Source of the DNA: Aptenodytes patagonicus
Taxonomy: Eukaryota > Chordata > Aves > Sphenisciformes > Spheniscidae
Direction: 5' to 3'
Length of the DNA: 64,000 nucleotides
Assembly (NCBI RefSeq): GCF_965638725.1
Contig: NC_134970.1
Location: forward strand, 5,872,001 to 5,936,000
Notes under the pieces: model-generated
The model's database searches: none
What the model saw: the letters and a program-made list of their open reading frames with translations, nothing else
What the model was told of the DNA's origin: nothing
Program-made: the position numbers and the translations under genes
In this document: piece after piece, positions 11,790 to 24,400 of the stretch
How the letters are laid out: each line of letters starts with the position of its first letter
Numbering within the stretch: position 1 is the stretch's first letter

Positions 11790-14700
11790 CCTAAAATTAT
11801 ATGAACTCAGCCATTTCCAGCACAATGATATATAATTTTATGAGTCAACATGTCCTCCTTGCATTTCCACCACCCTTTAGCCCAAGTGCAAACGGCCCAC
11901 GGGAAGGAGGGCTCGACACTAGAGGGAATCGCATGGGTTGGCCCAATTTATTTAGGATGAATAAGGTTTCAAGGGGGGGGGGGGGGAAACCCCAACACCT
12001 ACTCCAGGGATGTCCCAAACACACGGACACGAGACAAGTTCAATGGAGATGTTACACGTCCTGCAAACTGGGCACGGGGAGCACGGCGGCAGCGCTGGGC
12101 TGGAGAAGGTCAGAACCCGCTTCTCAACGATGGAGATGTCCCAGCTCGGTCTCCTCTGGGCACAGGCACCGCCACGGAGACACAGCATCACGGGGAAGGG
12201 GGGACAGAGCAACACGACACGACAAAGCGGGATCCGGGCGGCGTTTTAGAGGATGGAGGGGACGGGAGAGCAGGGACGCCGCAGAGGACAGGGAGAGCTG
12301 CAGCGGGACGCGAGGGGAGCCAAGCCCACCGTGGATCCTGCCACACCATCTATGCTGCTTAGGCTTCGGGATTTTCCATAGCCTTGGTGAAGAAAACGGA
12401 CAGGTTAGAGCCGAGCAGCCTCCTTCCAAAGGCTCGGAAAGCAAAGAGCACCAGGGTGAGCACTGCCCAGCCCCACACCCCAATTCAACCCCCTAACAAA
12501 AATTCAGGAAGGGCTTTTTGAGGGCAGCCAAGCTTCTGCAGGTCCTCCGGACCTCCCCTCCCTTCCCCTTGCCTCCCCGTGCAGTCGAGCAGCGCCGGCC
12601 AGACCCAGGACTCGAAAGTCATTGATGCTGGGAGACCAAATGGGTCCTGGGGGCTGCTGGGTTTTGTTTCCCAAATTGCTCTGAATGAGGAATGAGTCTG
12701 GGGATTTTGTGGGCTGAAGCAAACAGGGAAAAGCAGCAGAACTCAAACAAATATGGGATTTGGAAGGAGTTATTCCCCCGGCTCTGGTTTTTAAGCCGGC
12801 TGTAGCAGCAAGCTGCTGCTGACACCTTTCTGTATGGAAAGGAGCAGGTAGACGTGCTCATTATTTTCCATAAGAAATTGCATTAAAGAACAAATATTTC
12901 TATTGCTTTAAGCATGGGGACCCTTCACACTCCCCCTAAGAGCCAGAAATTGCTCCAGCTTTTATTGAAAAGCAACAGCCAGAACAAATGCTCTTGCAGG
13001 TCAAAAGCCACTCTTCTTTCTGGAAAGAAACTAAGCATTTGCACTGAAAATTGGATTTTTAGGTCCAAACAGCAGCCCTGTTCAAAGATGAGCCCCAAAA
13101 TCTGCTCTCCAGATCGCTACACCTTGCAGGGACAGCTCTGCTGCCAAAGTACGGAAAATCAAGGATGCTCCCGGCCGTGATGAGCCCAACTGCCCTGCGC
13201 CGCGCCACGCTCACTGCGTCTTCCCCGAGAGTGCCCGGGCGAGCAAATCCAGCCTCACCTTTGCCTTCCCTGCAAGCACCAGCGAGCTCCGGAGAAAGCA
13301 AGCGCATGCGAGCGAGCGCGTGTCTGTACGCAGGGGGGGAGCGGAGGGAGGCGGCTCCCTGACAGCAGAAAAACAAGGTGATGGATGGTCCCTTCGGCAG
13401 TGCCAAGCTCAGCACCCGTCCCCGCATCCCCCCAGGGAGTTAATGGCACATCTTTGGGTTCTACTTTGATGCGAATGCACCGATGGTGGGTGCTGGCCCG
13501 GGCCAGGCTGTTTTGGGCTCGGATCAGAGCTGACCGCTCACTCCGGAGCGATCGCAGCATCACCTCCATGCACACCCGAGGAGGATGCTGAGACACGAGC
13601 ATCATCTGGAAAAGGCTCCAGAGCACTACCTCTTTACATCTGATTTTTTTATCCCCTTTTTGTACCTTTTTCCTACTCATTTCCCAACCACAGCAGCCAG
13701 CAGGGAGGCGCAGGAGTCTCCAACCTCTTCCCATAACTCAGCCCCCCCAGGAGACACGGCTCCTCCAGCTTCGAAGCAGAGAAAGGGCTGGGGACAGTTG
13801 GCCGCCCGCCTAAACCTGTTGCTGACTTCAGCGAAGCTTTTCCCGTTCCCGCAGTGGAAGCGCGAGCAGAACCAGGCCCCAAAGAGAAGAGCAATTTCCT
13901 TCTTTCCTTTTTGGCATGAATCCACGCAGTGAGCGAGGAGGGAAGCCAGTGCAGCCCTGAGCCGGGGGGCGAGCCCCATCCCAAGCTAGGGATGTTTCCC
14001 ACCTACAGCAGCCGATGCAAAGACCCCCTGCTCCCCCCCCCCCCCCCCAATAAAAAACAAACCCAAAAAACCGCATCGGGCTCATCCCTCAGCAAACCTT
14101 GCTCTTTTTCCAGGAGCGCTGAGGCTCTTTGAAGCGCTCACGCATTTCCCTGCCCGCATCCCACCCTGAGCCATGCGCGTGGGAAGCAATCGTGCCGCGA
14201 TGCAACCGGTCCCTGAAATCTCGGGGCTACCGATGGATCCAGCACCCAAACAACATCAATTTGTCGAGAGTTGTTATGGGATCGGGGCTTGCTGGAAGCC
14301 GCCTTGGCGATGCAAGGACCCGCTGATGTGGTTGAGCGCTTTATAGGGATGCTCTTTGCCCTCTCGCTCAGATCATTGAATAGAAAAGGGTGGAGGGAGG
14401 GCACAGGAACAGGGCCAAAATCACGCTGCCAGCTTTGATTAAGTCTCGAGCATCACAGTGTGGGGCAGCACTTCATAAAGATGCTTGATTGCTCCAGGGC
14501 CCCTCCGCAACGGGACTCCGAGGGCAAACCTGCCCCGAGCCCAACACTTCATTTTCTCCATCAATTAATTCCCAACGCGCACAAAGCCACGCTCATGGGA
14601 ACACCCGGGAAGGAGCTCAGAACTCCATCCCGCAAGGCCATCGCGGTTTTCCACCAAGCTCAGGGCCAGGTGCCACCACGGGAGTCAAGCTGCAAAGCGC

Positions 14701-17700
14701 TGGAGGGTTGTGCTCTGCTAATTGCCACCGGTGCTGTTCGTTAATGGAGCCGGTATCCCAGCAACTCGCATAGGTGCTAACCGAGGTCACCGGGATTGCT
14801 TTATAAATGGGTTTGTCGCCAAGGAGCCGTGTGGAGGCATCTTATAAACAGAGCGGTGAGGCGGTGGGTAACACCCGGGGGCTCTTCCCCGGGACCTGGC
14901 AATGCCGCGCTCACCACGTGCAAACGCTCGCAGCTCACAAGCGCACGTGCGTGCTCGCACATGCTTTGAGCTGGCAGCAGATGGGGACGGGGTAATGCAA
15001 GCAGGCAGCATTGCCCAGGAACGCCTGTGCTTGTTTCTAACGGCGGCCTGGCGCTCGCCTGCATGTTGCACGCACTCGCACATGTGTCCCCGTGCAAACG
15101 TGGGCTTGTCCCTGCTCCCCCCCCTGCCCCCCCCTCCCCCAGCCAAGCATGCTCACGTGAGCATCCCTGCGCTCGATCCCACGCTGCTCAAGCCACATGC
15201 CAGTCATGGCCCTGCGCTAACAGCAAGCAACGGAGTGAAAATCAGCTGCATGATATTCTGGCTTCTGGCAACCAAGCCAAAAATTGCCCCTTTGCAATGC
15301 CAGTGTGCCGTCAAAGGGTAAATCCCCTTCCCCCCATTTAACCCCATTCCCTGTGTCTCCTCTTGAAATCCCACTCTGGTTTCAATCGCTACCTTTTCCT
15401 AGACCGTCATAACCAATCTCGCTAGCATGAGGGATGCTGGACTCATCCTGCCTCCAATCTCACTCCACCCAAGCAGAAGACGGGTGCTCACATGCCAAGG
15501 CAGACCCACGCCAGCATGTCTGTGCCCCAGCAGGACGCATTTTGTGGAACTGCTGAGCAGGACCCGAGTGCTGGAGGGAGAGGTAAGGGGTCCGGAGTCA
15601 TCCCCAGCAGCAGGGGAGCAAGGTGACACCACTGGAAGCAGCAATAGGGACAAGAAACACATGCCACGTGGCAATCCACTGCAATCCAGCTCGGTCTTCT
15701 CCAGGTCCCAGGTCCAAGGGGTGGTGGGCAGGGGTAGCTCTTCTCTTTGAGCTGCCCCAGTGGGACCAACCGCTGGAATCGGGCTCAAACCATGATGGAT
15801 GCCGAGATCTGCAGCATATTCCTGAACCAGATCCATCTCCTGATTTCCACAGCTTGTGCAGACATCAGTACCTGTCCCAGGATCTGACAGATGGCCATCA
15901 GCAAGTCGGGCTCAGAACCAAGCTCATCTCAATTTGCAGAGCTGCCAACAGCCCAGTACCAGAACAAACAGCCTCAGCAGGAGATAAATCAGGACCGGAG
16001 GAAGAGGCGCCTCTGCGGCTCCCAGTGGCTTTCGGCTGGAGCGCAGGAGGCTGCTTTGCCCCTCTGATCATCTCTGGTCACCACTAAGCCTGACCACACT
16101 GGAGCATTTCACCAGGGAAGACATCAGCCCTGACCTCCCAGGACAGCATCCTACCGGTCCATCCCCAACAGCCCAAGCAGGACGCAGATACTGAGGTTCC
16201 CTCTTCCCAAAAGGTCTCGCGCATCACTCAAGCCCCTCTGGACACCAGATCCACCTTTCTCCAGGTGGATTTCAGCAAGGTGGGGGCAAGTGACCCACAC
16301 AGACATCTATTTTTAATCATATAAGGCACACTGACATTTGCAGGAAGGACACCAGAACAAACCAACGAAGATCACCAAAGTGCCCTTTCGAATAGCTGTT
16401 GCTGCCACCATGCATGAAATAAATCCCCTGGTCTCCTGCAACCAAGTAACGTGATCTGGGAGCCCAGCAAAAGCATCACTGGATCCTCAGCTATTAGATC
16501 TACTCTAGTTCTCCTGGCTTCAGTGGGACCAAGCTCAAATGCTTCAGTTGAAGAGATGCCTGACGTGAGCATCTTGTAAGGATGAAGATCAGCACTTGGC
16601 TTTCATCCCTCTCCTTCATCCCTTCAGTTCAGCATCCCCCCCAGTCTGGGGCAGGACTAGAACCCCCTCACCTCTTCTCGTTAGCAGGCATTAAGAAAAG
16701 AGACCAACTTCCCAGAAAAAGGCACTTCCAGGGAAAACCTGAGGCTTTTCAAGCCAATATTTGTATAGTACCCTTCTGCCCAAAGATGAGCAAAGCTTTT
16801 CATCTTTTTCCTCTCTCTAAGGGACGATGCTGAGCAGGAACGCCAAAGGGAATCCTTGATTTCCCAGGAAGAAGCAATCAATTTGCTTCTACTAATGTAA
16901 TAAACGTGATTGCCCCCAAACACCTCCCCTCGCTCCAGGGGCTGTTGGAGAGTCTGGCCCAGGCCAGCCTGGGATGAGCCGGGCTGCCTCGCACATGAAG
17001 ACAGGCGACTCCCCAGCGTAAAAGATGCCGGGAGGGCGTGAGATGAACCTGAGCCCCAGGGCTGGAGGTCACAGACCCAAAGCTGAGGTCCTCCCTATGT
17101 CCCAAGCCCATCCAGTCTTTACCAACCCAAGCAGAGCTACAGCGACAAACCCTCGAGGGTCTCCAAAGCACCAACGCCACGAGCCAACAGGTCTCGGCGT
17201 GCAGCTCAGAGACGTAGCACATCATCTTTTCTCCTGCCTGGTCCCAGCTCGCATGCACCATTCCCCGTGAGTAACTGGGATTAGATGGTACCAAGGGGGC
17301 AGAGGTAGGTCAGCTCTGCAGCTACATCATCCCACATCACCCTGGACACACAAGAAAAACTAAAAAAACTGAGCCGTGTCCTAAGAGTTATCCCAGCAAT
17401 CAAGGGTGCAGCTGGATTTCGTGGCTCAGGGTAGGCACTGGATTTACCCTCCCAGGGGCTGGGGGGCTGGGAGACGGGCAAAGGGCACGCTCGCTGGTGG
17501 AGCACGGAAGGCTGGAGGACGGTGCGAAGGGACGGGGCTGAAGAGGGCTGTTGTTTTGTCATGGGAAGAAGAGTTTTGTGTTTTCCTGACTCATCTCCCC
17601 CACAGTTTCCCATCGAAAACCTCAACACTTAGCAAAGCTCACTTTCCAAACCCAGAGGAGACAGCCTTTCTGGCAGCCCGGCGCTTTTGGCAAGGCAGCG

Positions 17701-18249
17701 CTTGACACATCGCGGCTCCCCATGCTCAAACCCACCAAAAGACATCAGACGGGGAGAGGGAAGGAGAAGCCTGTGGATTTTTTTCCCCTGCTGAAAACCT
17801 TTGGACCATCTTCAGTCACAACCTCACCACCTCCCCAGGAGAGATGTCCCCCTCACATCACCCTGAGATGGGTGACTGAGGCCCAGGGAGAAGAGCTGGA
17901 GGGACAGGAGAAGTCGGAGCACCGGGGAGCAAAGGGACAGACCTGTCCCCAAGGAGGGCAGTGCAGCCAGCATGGGGTCACAGACCCCAAATAGTGGCAA
18001 TCAGGGGAGGAGGAATTGGGGGAGGAGAAAACAAAAAGGGTAGAGCTAGCACGGGGAGACGCGGTGGACGGAGATGAAGCAGATGGAGAGGCAGGAAGAC
18101 AAGTGGATTTGGGGAGCGGAGAACAACAGCCAGGCAGGCAGATGGAGATGAACCACCGTCTTGGACAGATGCAATAAACCTCTACCTCGCTCCTCCACCT
18201 TGCCCTCCCCAGCCCACGGGCCAGCTCACACCTCCAGCATCAGCCATAC

Positions 18250-18435
18250 CTTTCTGGATGCCTCCATCCGCTGCACAGGAGAAGTCACCCGTGGCCAGCA
18301 GGAAGCACGTGGAGGATTTCTTGTTCTTATCCCGGGTGCTGGAGCGCCGTATAGGCCGTTTCTCCTCATCGGTCGGTGACAGCGGCTGCTCCTCATCTGA
18401 CAGCACCACGTTGGCCTCACCGTTCTGCTTAGAGT
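18250..18435 (-). CDS. KCNC4: KCNC4 coding exon 3 (C-terminal cytoplasmic segment)
   Basis: Codes for residues 530-591, starting with [16 protein letters not shown] and including TRDKNKK and CFLLATGDF; this matches the C-terminal tail of Kv3.4. The acceptor is TGCAG before 18435 and the donor AAAG|GTATGG after 18250, leaving phase 1. The donor is only moderately strong. Reading through it adds 23 codons to a TAG at 18184-18182, which could be an alternative C-terminus. Confidence 0.9.
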
Positions 18436-21400
18436 CTGCAAGAAGGTGGCAGAGACCCATCAGCAGTCGATAAACCCACAGGACGAGGTGCTTGGGGTGG
18501 CCTGAAGGGTTTGCTTAGACCATGCGAGAAAGAAGACGACCAGATTGCAGATGGCCCAGAGCAACACCCACAAATTCAGGTACTGATCCCAGCCTGGACA
18601 TGCTAACTTAGAGTGACCAGGGGAGCAGGACCATGCCAGAGTTTAATCCCAAGCGGCAAACAGCAGCTCTTACTCCTGCTGAGGGTTATATACCCTGCGT
18701 GAAGCCAAGCAGGGTTTGCCAGGGAAGAAACACCCCCGGTCTTTGAGATCCACCCACCTAATTGTGGGAATTAGCTCTCCAAAATTCACACCGCCGAGAT
18801 ACGGGCTGCTCAGGTTAGTGCTGAAGTGCTAATTTATGTCATCTGACTCTGTGGTTCGTTAGCTAAGAGGATGCTATGCCAGGTGAGGGTCTGGCCTGAG
18901 CTCCTGGATCAGTGTCGGGGTGAAGGGATGGGGTTGACCTGCTCCCCCAGAGCAGGACAGCTACTCTCACTGCTCCCCACTGCCAGGGCTCCTGGGGCAG
19001 ACGGGATGCGTAGGCACGTGGAAAAGGGAGATTTATAAAGGAAAACACCTATCTGGGGCATTTGGAGCTCCCTGTGTCCCCACGGGTGAAGGACCATCAC
19101 TGTTAAACACTTGTGGCCAGATGTGAGGTCAGCTCAGGGCTGACCTCAGTGAATGCCATGTCGGTGCAGGACACAACTCCACCGAGGTCCCTCCTGTTTC
19201 CCCACTGCAAGGCCGGCTGCTCCAGAGGTGCCGCTGGCAGCAAGCCAAGACGAAAAGGGCAAAGCAGCCTCCGTGGCCAGCAATGGTGCCACGGCAGGGC
19301 TCTCGCAGTCCCCCCAAGCTTAGCCCAAGCGATGCTGCCCACCGACGACTGCCCACAGCTGGGGCCATGCCCTCTCCTGACCTGAAGGAAAGACTGGCCA
19401 AACCCCAAACTTCAGCTCAGTGCACGAGACCAAATAATAAATGTACAGGGGCTGATTTTGCTCCTGCCTGAGCACAGGATTTGGAGCAGCATTGTCCTTG
19501 CCGTGCAGGGATCCTACATCTACTAGAAGATGAATGGGGAGGTGGGGCCAAGCCCCAGGGAATATCCATGGATTTATCCATTTTGGTGAAGCTTGCCCTG
19601 ATTTATGGTGGGAGGAAGCAAAAGAAAATCTACCCCAAGGGCGTTACCAGGCTAAGATGGGAATCGGGCAAATGGTCTTACCTCTGTCAGCGTGAGGAAG
19701 AGGTGGGCTAGGTAGGGACACCTTGAATCACACCACGGTGACTCGATCTATGCCATTAGGAGAGCAGGATATGGCCTTTCCCCCCCTGCCTGGAGGGGGG
19801 GATCTTGATCTGCAGCATCCTCGTCCACCAATACGGCACCCAATACCCGGACACCCAAGGGCCCCAGTCCTTTCTGCACCAGGTCCTCACCAACCCAAGA
19901 GCTGGGGGCTGCGTCCTGTAGCAGGGCAGTCCCCAGGGACTCTGGGACACAGGGGACCAGAAACGTTGCCTTGCGGGCTCCCAGAGGTCTCCCCCTCCCT
20001 CTGCCCCACCTTTGGGGTCTCACCTGACCGTTTCCGCTCAGCCGCCCCCTCCTCTACCGCCAACGGGCAAGTGTCGCTCTGGGTGCTGTTACGGGGGGAG
20101 TTTTCCTCAGATTTGCAGTAGGTAGGGGAGTCCAGCGGGGCCGGACGGGGTATATGCTTTTTCTTCTTCTTTGGCAGCTTCTGCTTGGCCATGGCCAACG
20201 AATAGTACATCCCAAAGTTATTGACAATGACGGGCACAGGCATGGCGATGGTGAGCACCCCGGCCAACGCACAGAGAGCCCCCACCACCATGCCCGACCA
20301 GGTCTTGGGGTACATGTCGCCGTAGCCCAGGGTCGTCATCGTGACCACCGCCCACCAGAACCCAATGGGGATGTTCTTAAAGTGAGTATGATCGCTCCCG
20401 CGGGGGTCAGACGTCTTGGCTCCAATCCGCTCAGCGTAGTAGATCATAGTGGCGAAAATCAAGACCCCCAAGGCGAGGAAGATGATGAGGAGCAGAAATT
20501 CGTTGGTGCTGGCCCGGAGTGTGTGGCCCAGCACCCGAAGACCCACAAAGTGCCGTGTCAGCTTGAAGATCCGGAGGATCCGGACGAAACGGACCACCCG
20601 TAGGAAGCCCAGTACGTCCCGGGCAGCTTTGGACGACAGGCCGCTGAGACCTACCTCCAGGTAGAAGGGCAAGATGGCCACAAAGTCAATGATGTTGAGC
20701 AGGTTTTTAACAAAGAGAAGCTTATCTGGACAGCAGATGATGCGAACCAGGAACTCGAGCGTGAACCACAGGACACAGACCCCTTCGATGTAGGTGAGGA
20801 TGGGCTCCGTCTCCACTTTATGCGTCAGCAGGATCGTCGTGGTGTTGCCAACCACGAGGGTCTCCGTCACATTGACGTCGATGTTGAAGGCCTCGTGCGT
20901 CTCCAGGCAGAAGGTTGTGATGGAGACCAGGATGAAGAAAAGCGAGGCAAAAGCAACTACCTGCAAAAGTAGAAATTACACGGGCCGTTAGCTGATTTGG
21001 GTCAACCTCTCCCCTTTGGAGGAGAGCGGCAATTTTATGAACCACCGTGACAACAACTTTGGGGCAGCCTGAGACACACTTCTGGTGTCACCTGCCTTTG
21101 GTACGTCTCTTCTAATCCCTGCGAGTGAATAGCAATAGCAGGGATGGGAGAAGTCCTCATTCAATAAAAATGAGTGCAACAGGCTCAAAACACCCCAGGA
21201 GCCATGCTGCTGCCACCCACTTCCCCAAGACCAAGGATGGAGAACGGGGAGGGTTCCCTGGACCTGTCCAGGGAGTTGGACATGAGTTGACAGCAAACCT
21301 CAGTGTCTAGGGCCATCAGTCCAGAACCTTTCTCCAAGTGCTACGATGTGTACGGGGGACGGTGTGCTGTGCTCCAGCTGTGGCTGGAGATGTGCCAGAA

Positions 21401-24400
21401 GTGACAGTGATGGAGCTGAAGGAAGACCTGCAACAGCCTGGGTTCGGAGCAAGCCTCCACTGGGAACACTCATGAAAAGGGAACTTTGAGAGGACTAAGT
21501 CAAAGAGCTTTCCCCCACATTCATCCCAACACCCACCCCACCCCCCCCCGATGAGATGTTCGCACCATTCATGACTGTGAGATTTGGGGTCTGGATGTGT
21601 CAGAGAAGTCCTTTTGCCCCCACCCTGCTCCCTCAGGGTCAGTGGTGGACGACGTGCCCACGAATGGTCCCAGGACCAAGAGGGCAGGACGAGGAGGAGA
21701 AGAGCAGGCAGAGCTCAGCGTCCCGCTGATGCCTGGACCTGGTGACGCCCAGATGCTCCCATTTCTCCCCTCTGCCCGACCGGTGAGACCTTTGTCCCCT
21801 CCGGGCCGCCTCCTCCCCGCGGCACGCTGCCGCTTCGCCTCGGATGTGAGCGAGGAGGGGCCGGCAGCACGCGGTGGAAATCACAGGCTGTGTCAGAAAG
21901 AAAACACTTTGTCGTCCCCCCCATCAATCCTGCTCAGCCCTCCTCCCCGACAGGATGAGCTCATGATGAGGCCGTTACCCAGAGCATCTGTTTCCAAGAG
22001 CCCCCCCCCCCAAAAAAAAAGCCTCTGAGCAGAAAAGCTCTTCTTCTACCTTCCTCCAGCACAAAAGCACAGCGGGTTTGGCTTCCCGGGAGCAGATCCT
22101 GCTACAGCACCCTTTGCTGCTAACCCACCCTGCCCGCACCGAGCAGGATGCGACCTTTTGCTGTTGAAGCCACCCGACCGGCTGCGTTCAGCAGGCAGCT
22201 GCACCGTGAGCCTGCTCGAGACGACAGCCCGGGTCCTCGGCTGGCGTGAATCAGCAGCAGAGACAGTCTGAGTCACGCTTGAGAAAAACCCGGCCCCGGA
22301 CACTGGCGGTAACATGCCGGCAGCCCTGAGCCTGCCAAGAGCATCCTTGAGGGGTGTCCCCAAGGGCAAACCCATGTGGGTCCAACACAGAGAGCATCAA
22401 CCCTCCAAAAGTTAGGTGTGAAGCTTAAGCCAGGCTCTAATTGATGGAGAAACCTCTGGAAGATGATTCTCCCCCCCCCGGCTCCCAGTGACAGACACCT
22501 GCTCGGGGATGGGCTGAGATGCTCTATACCCCTCAGACCAGACCACTCTGGACCACGCACCGTGACGCTGCTCTGCTGGCGGCAGCTCCGAAGGCAGCCC
22601 TCGCCGATCAGCCATGCGCAATTCGGGAAGCAAACCCAACAAAAAAGCGGGATCTTAAAGCAAGGCCGGTTTAACCAGACAAGTGTGTCTACACGGCGGT
22701 GGCACGGCCAAAATAATCCGCTTTTCAGCTGAGGGCTGAGTAACGCTGCTGAGCTTCCCCGTATGGGGAATCTCAGGAGAACTTGGAGAGTAAAAACTTA
22801 GACTCAAAGCAAAGTAGGAAGAAAAAAAATTACCAAGGAAGAGAGTTGGACTCTGCAAACACTCGGGCAATGAAACAGCCCTGCTGTATGAGCCGCGTAG
22901 GTGAGATCTGATTTAGCCCCAGGAGCAAAAGCAACTTCTAAAAATAGGATAGTCAGGTTCACAGCCGGTGCCAACCATCACCCCCCCCAAAGTCAATAAT
23001 GCTGCTCCAGTTTTGTGTCAGCTGAAGATCTGACCTGAGATGTCTTATCTCAGCTTTGGCCTCTGCTCCGAGCTCAAGTGTTTTTCCAAAACTGTCTTAA
23101 AAATAAAATAAAATCTATGTATAGACCCAGTGGCCACCAACACAGCACCAAAAGTCCCGCCAAACAAGTCCTCCAGAACCCGCCGATGATCTACACGATC
23201 TCAACATGCGCTCAACAGCTTGGGATGGGCGTTCCCAAAAAACCCATGACCCTACGGGGGGGCACTAGCCTGGAAGTCCCAATGGAAGTGAGGTCAGTCG
23301 GGCTGCAAAGGGAAAAATAATGAGGAGCTGCAAGTGAGCAGAGTTTGGAAGTAGAGGCAAAATCACAGCCAGGGCAGTTTTCCGTGGGGAGAAAAAGAGT
23401 TTTACGCTCCAGCTGGGACAGCAGCTACACTAGGGACCAAATTTTTACTGACACTGGACTAAACACAGGAGCCAGTGATCCTGTGGGCATCGATGCTACA
23501 AGGAAAAGAGGCTAAAAACTGGGGGGGGGGGGGGGGGGAATTTCTAACCACACGCTCACGCAGTTGCCAGCTCAAGAGGTGCCAGGAGAGGGAAGTGCTG
23601 GAAGAAGGGAAAGATGGAAATAGCCAGGAGCCAACTGAGTCAGGGCCTGAGGGACTGCTCTGCGGGCGAGGAGGAGCAAGGACCGGAGAAATTCAGCCCC
23701 CGAGACTCTTAGTCACTGCTGTCGCACGATCGAGGGAGAGGTTTTACGCACACAACCTGGGACCGCTCTCCTTCCCGCTGCCGTCAAGGTTTGGCAAGAC
23801 ACACCAGACCGGCTGCTCCGGTGCATCCCCAGGCCAAATGCCGCGGCCGGCAGCACCCCTTTTGCTCTGAAAAGGAAGGGGGAGACTCCGAAACGGGGCA
23901 GTATTAAAGAAATCCCACTTCAGCCACTCCAAAACGCCAGGGCAGCACCATGAACGTTGCACCTGCAGAGATGCTCATGGGTCCCGGAGCATCCTGGTGC
24001 TGGACGGTGACTCCGAACCGGTAACGGTTCCCTGCATTAACTGGGTTCATTAACTGGGTGCACTGGGCAGGTTGCGCTCACTTAGGTTGGTTGCACTGCC
24101 CCGTGCCTCAGTTTCCCCTTCTGCCAAAGCAGTTCTCCTAAGCCATTGCAAAATTATACTGATATTTTAGAGTGGAAAATATGACCCAGAAGAGCCTGTG
24201 AGCATTACCGCTGGAAGGTGACCGTCCCCGTGGCGGTGCTAAGCTGAGCCTTTATCTTAGAGCAGTAAGAAGGAAGCGAGGAGCTCCCAGTGCAGACTGG
24301 TCCCACTCCAACCCCAGTCAGGGCTCGCGTCACAGCCATCTCTGCTCCCTCCGACACACTCCTCCTGCTTCTGTTTAGCAAACGCCTTTCTGAGCGCAGC

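Larger units (their letters stand above)
5091..18181. other. Presumed last KCNC4 intron or downstream DNA
   Basis: Apart from the CR1 copy, the inverted repeat and homopolymers described separately, nothing coding is recognised. If the terminal KCNC4 exon lies at 4381-4125, this is its last intron; otherwise the true exon may be hidden in this stretch. Confidence 0.4.

Noticed and set aside
17290-17341. Possible KCNC4 terminal exon after a TGTGTCCAG acceptor
   Set aside because: In the frame required by exon 3 it reaches a stop after one codon, and the other frames do not resemble a Kv3.4 tail.
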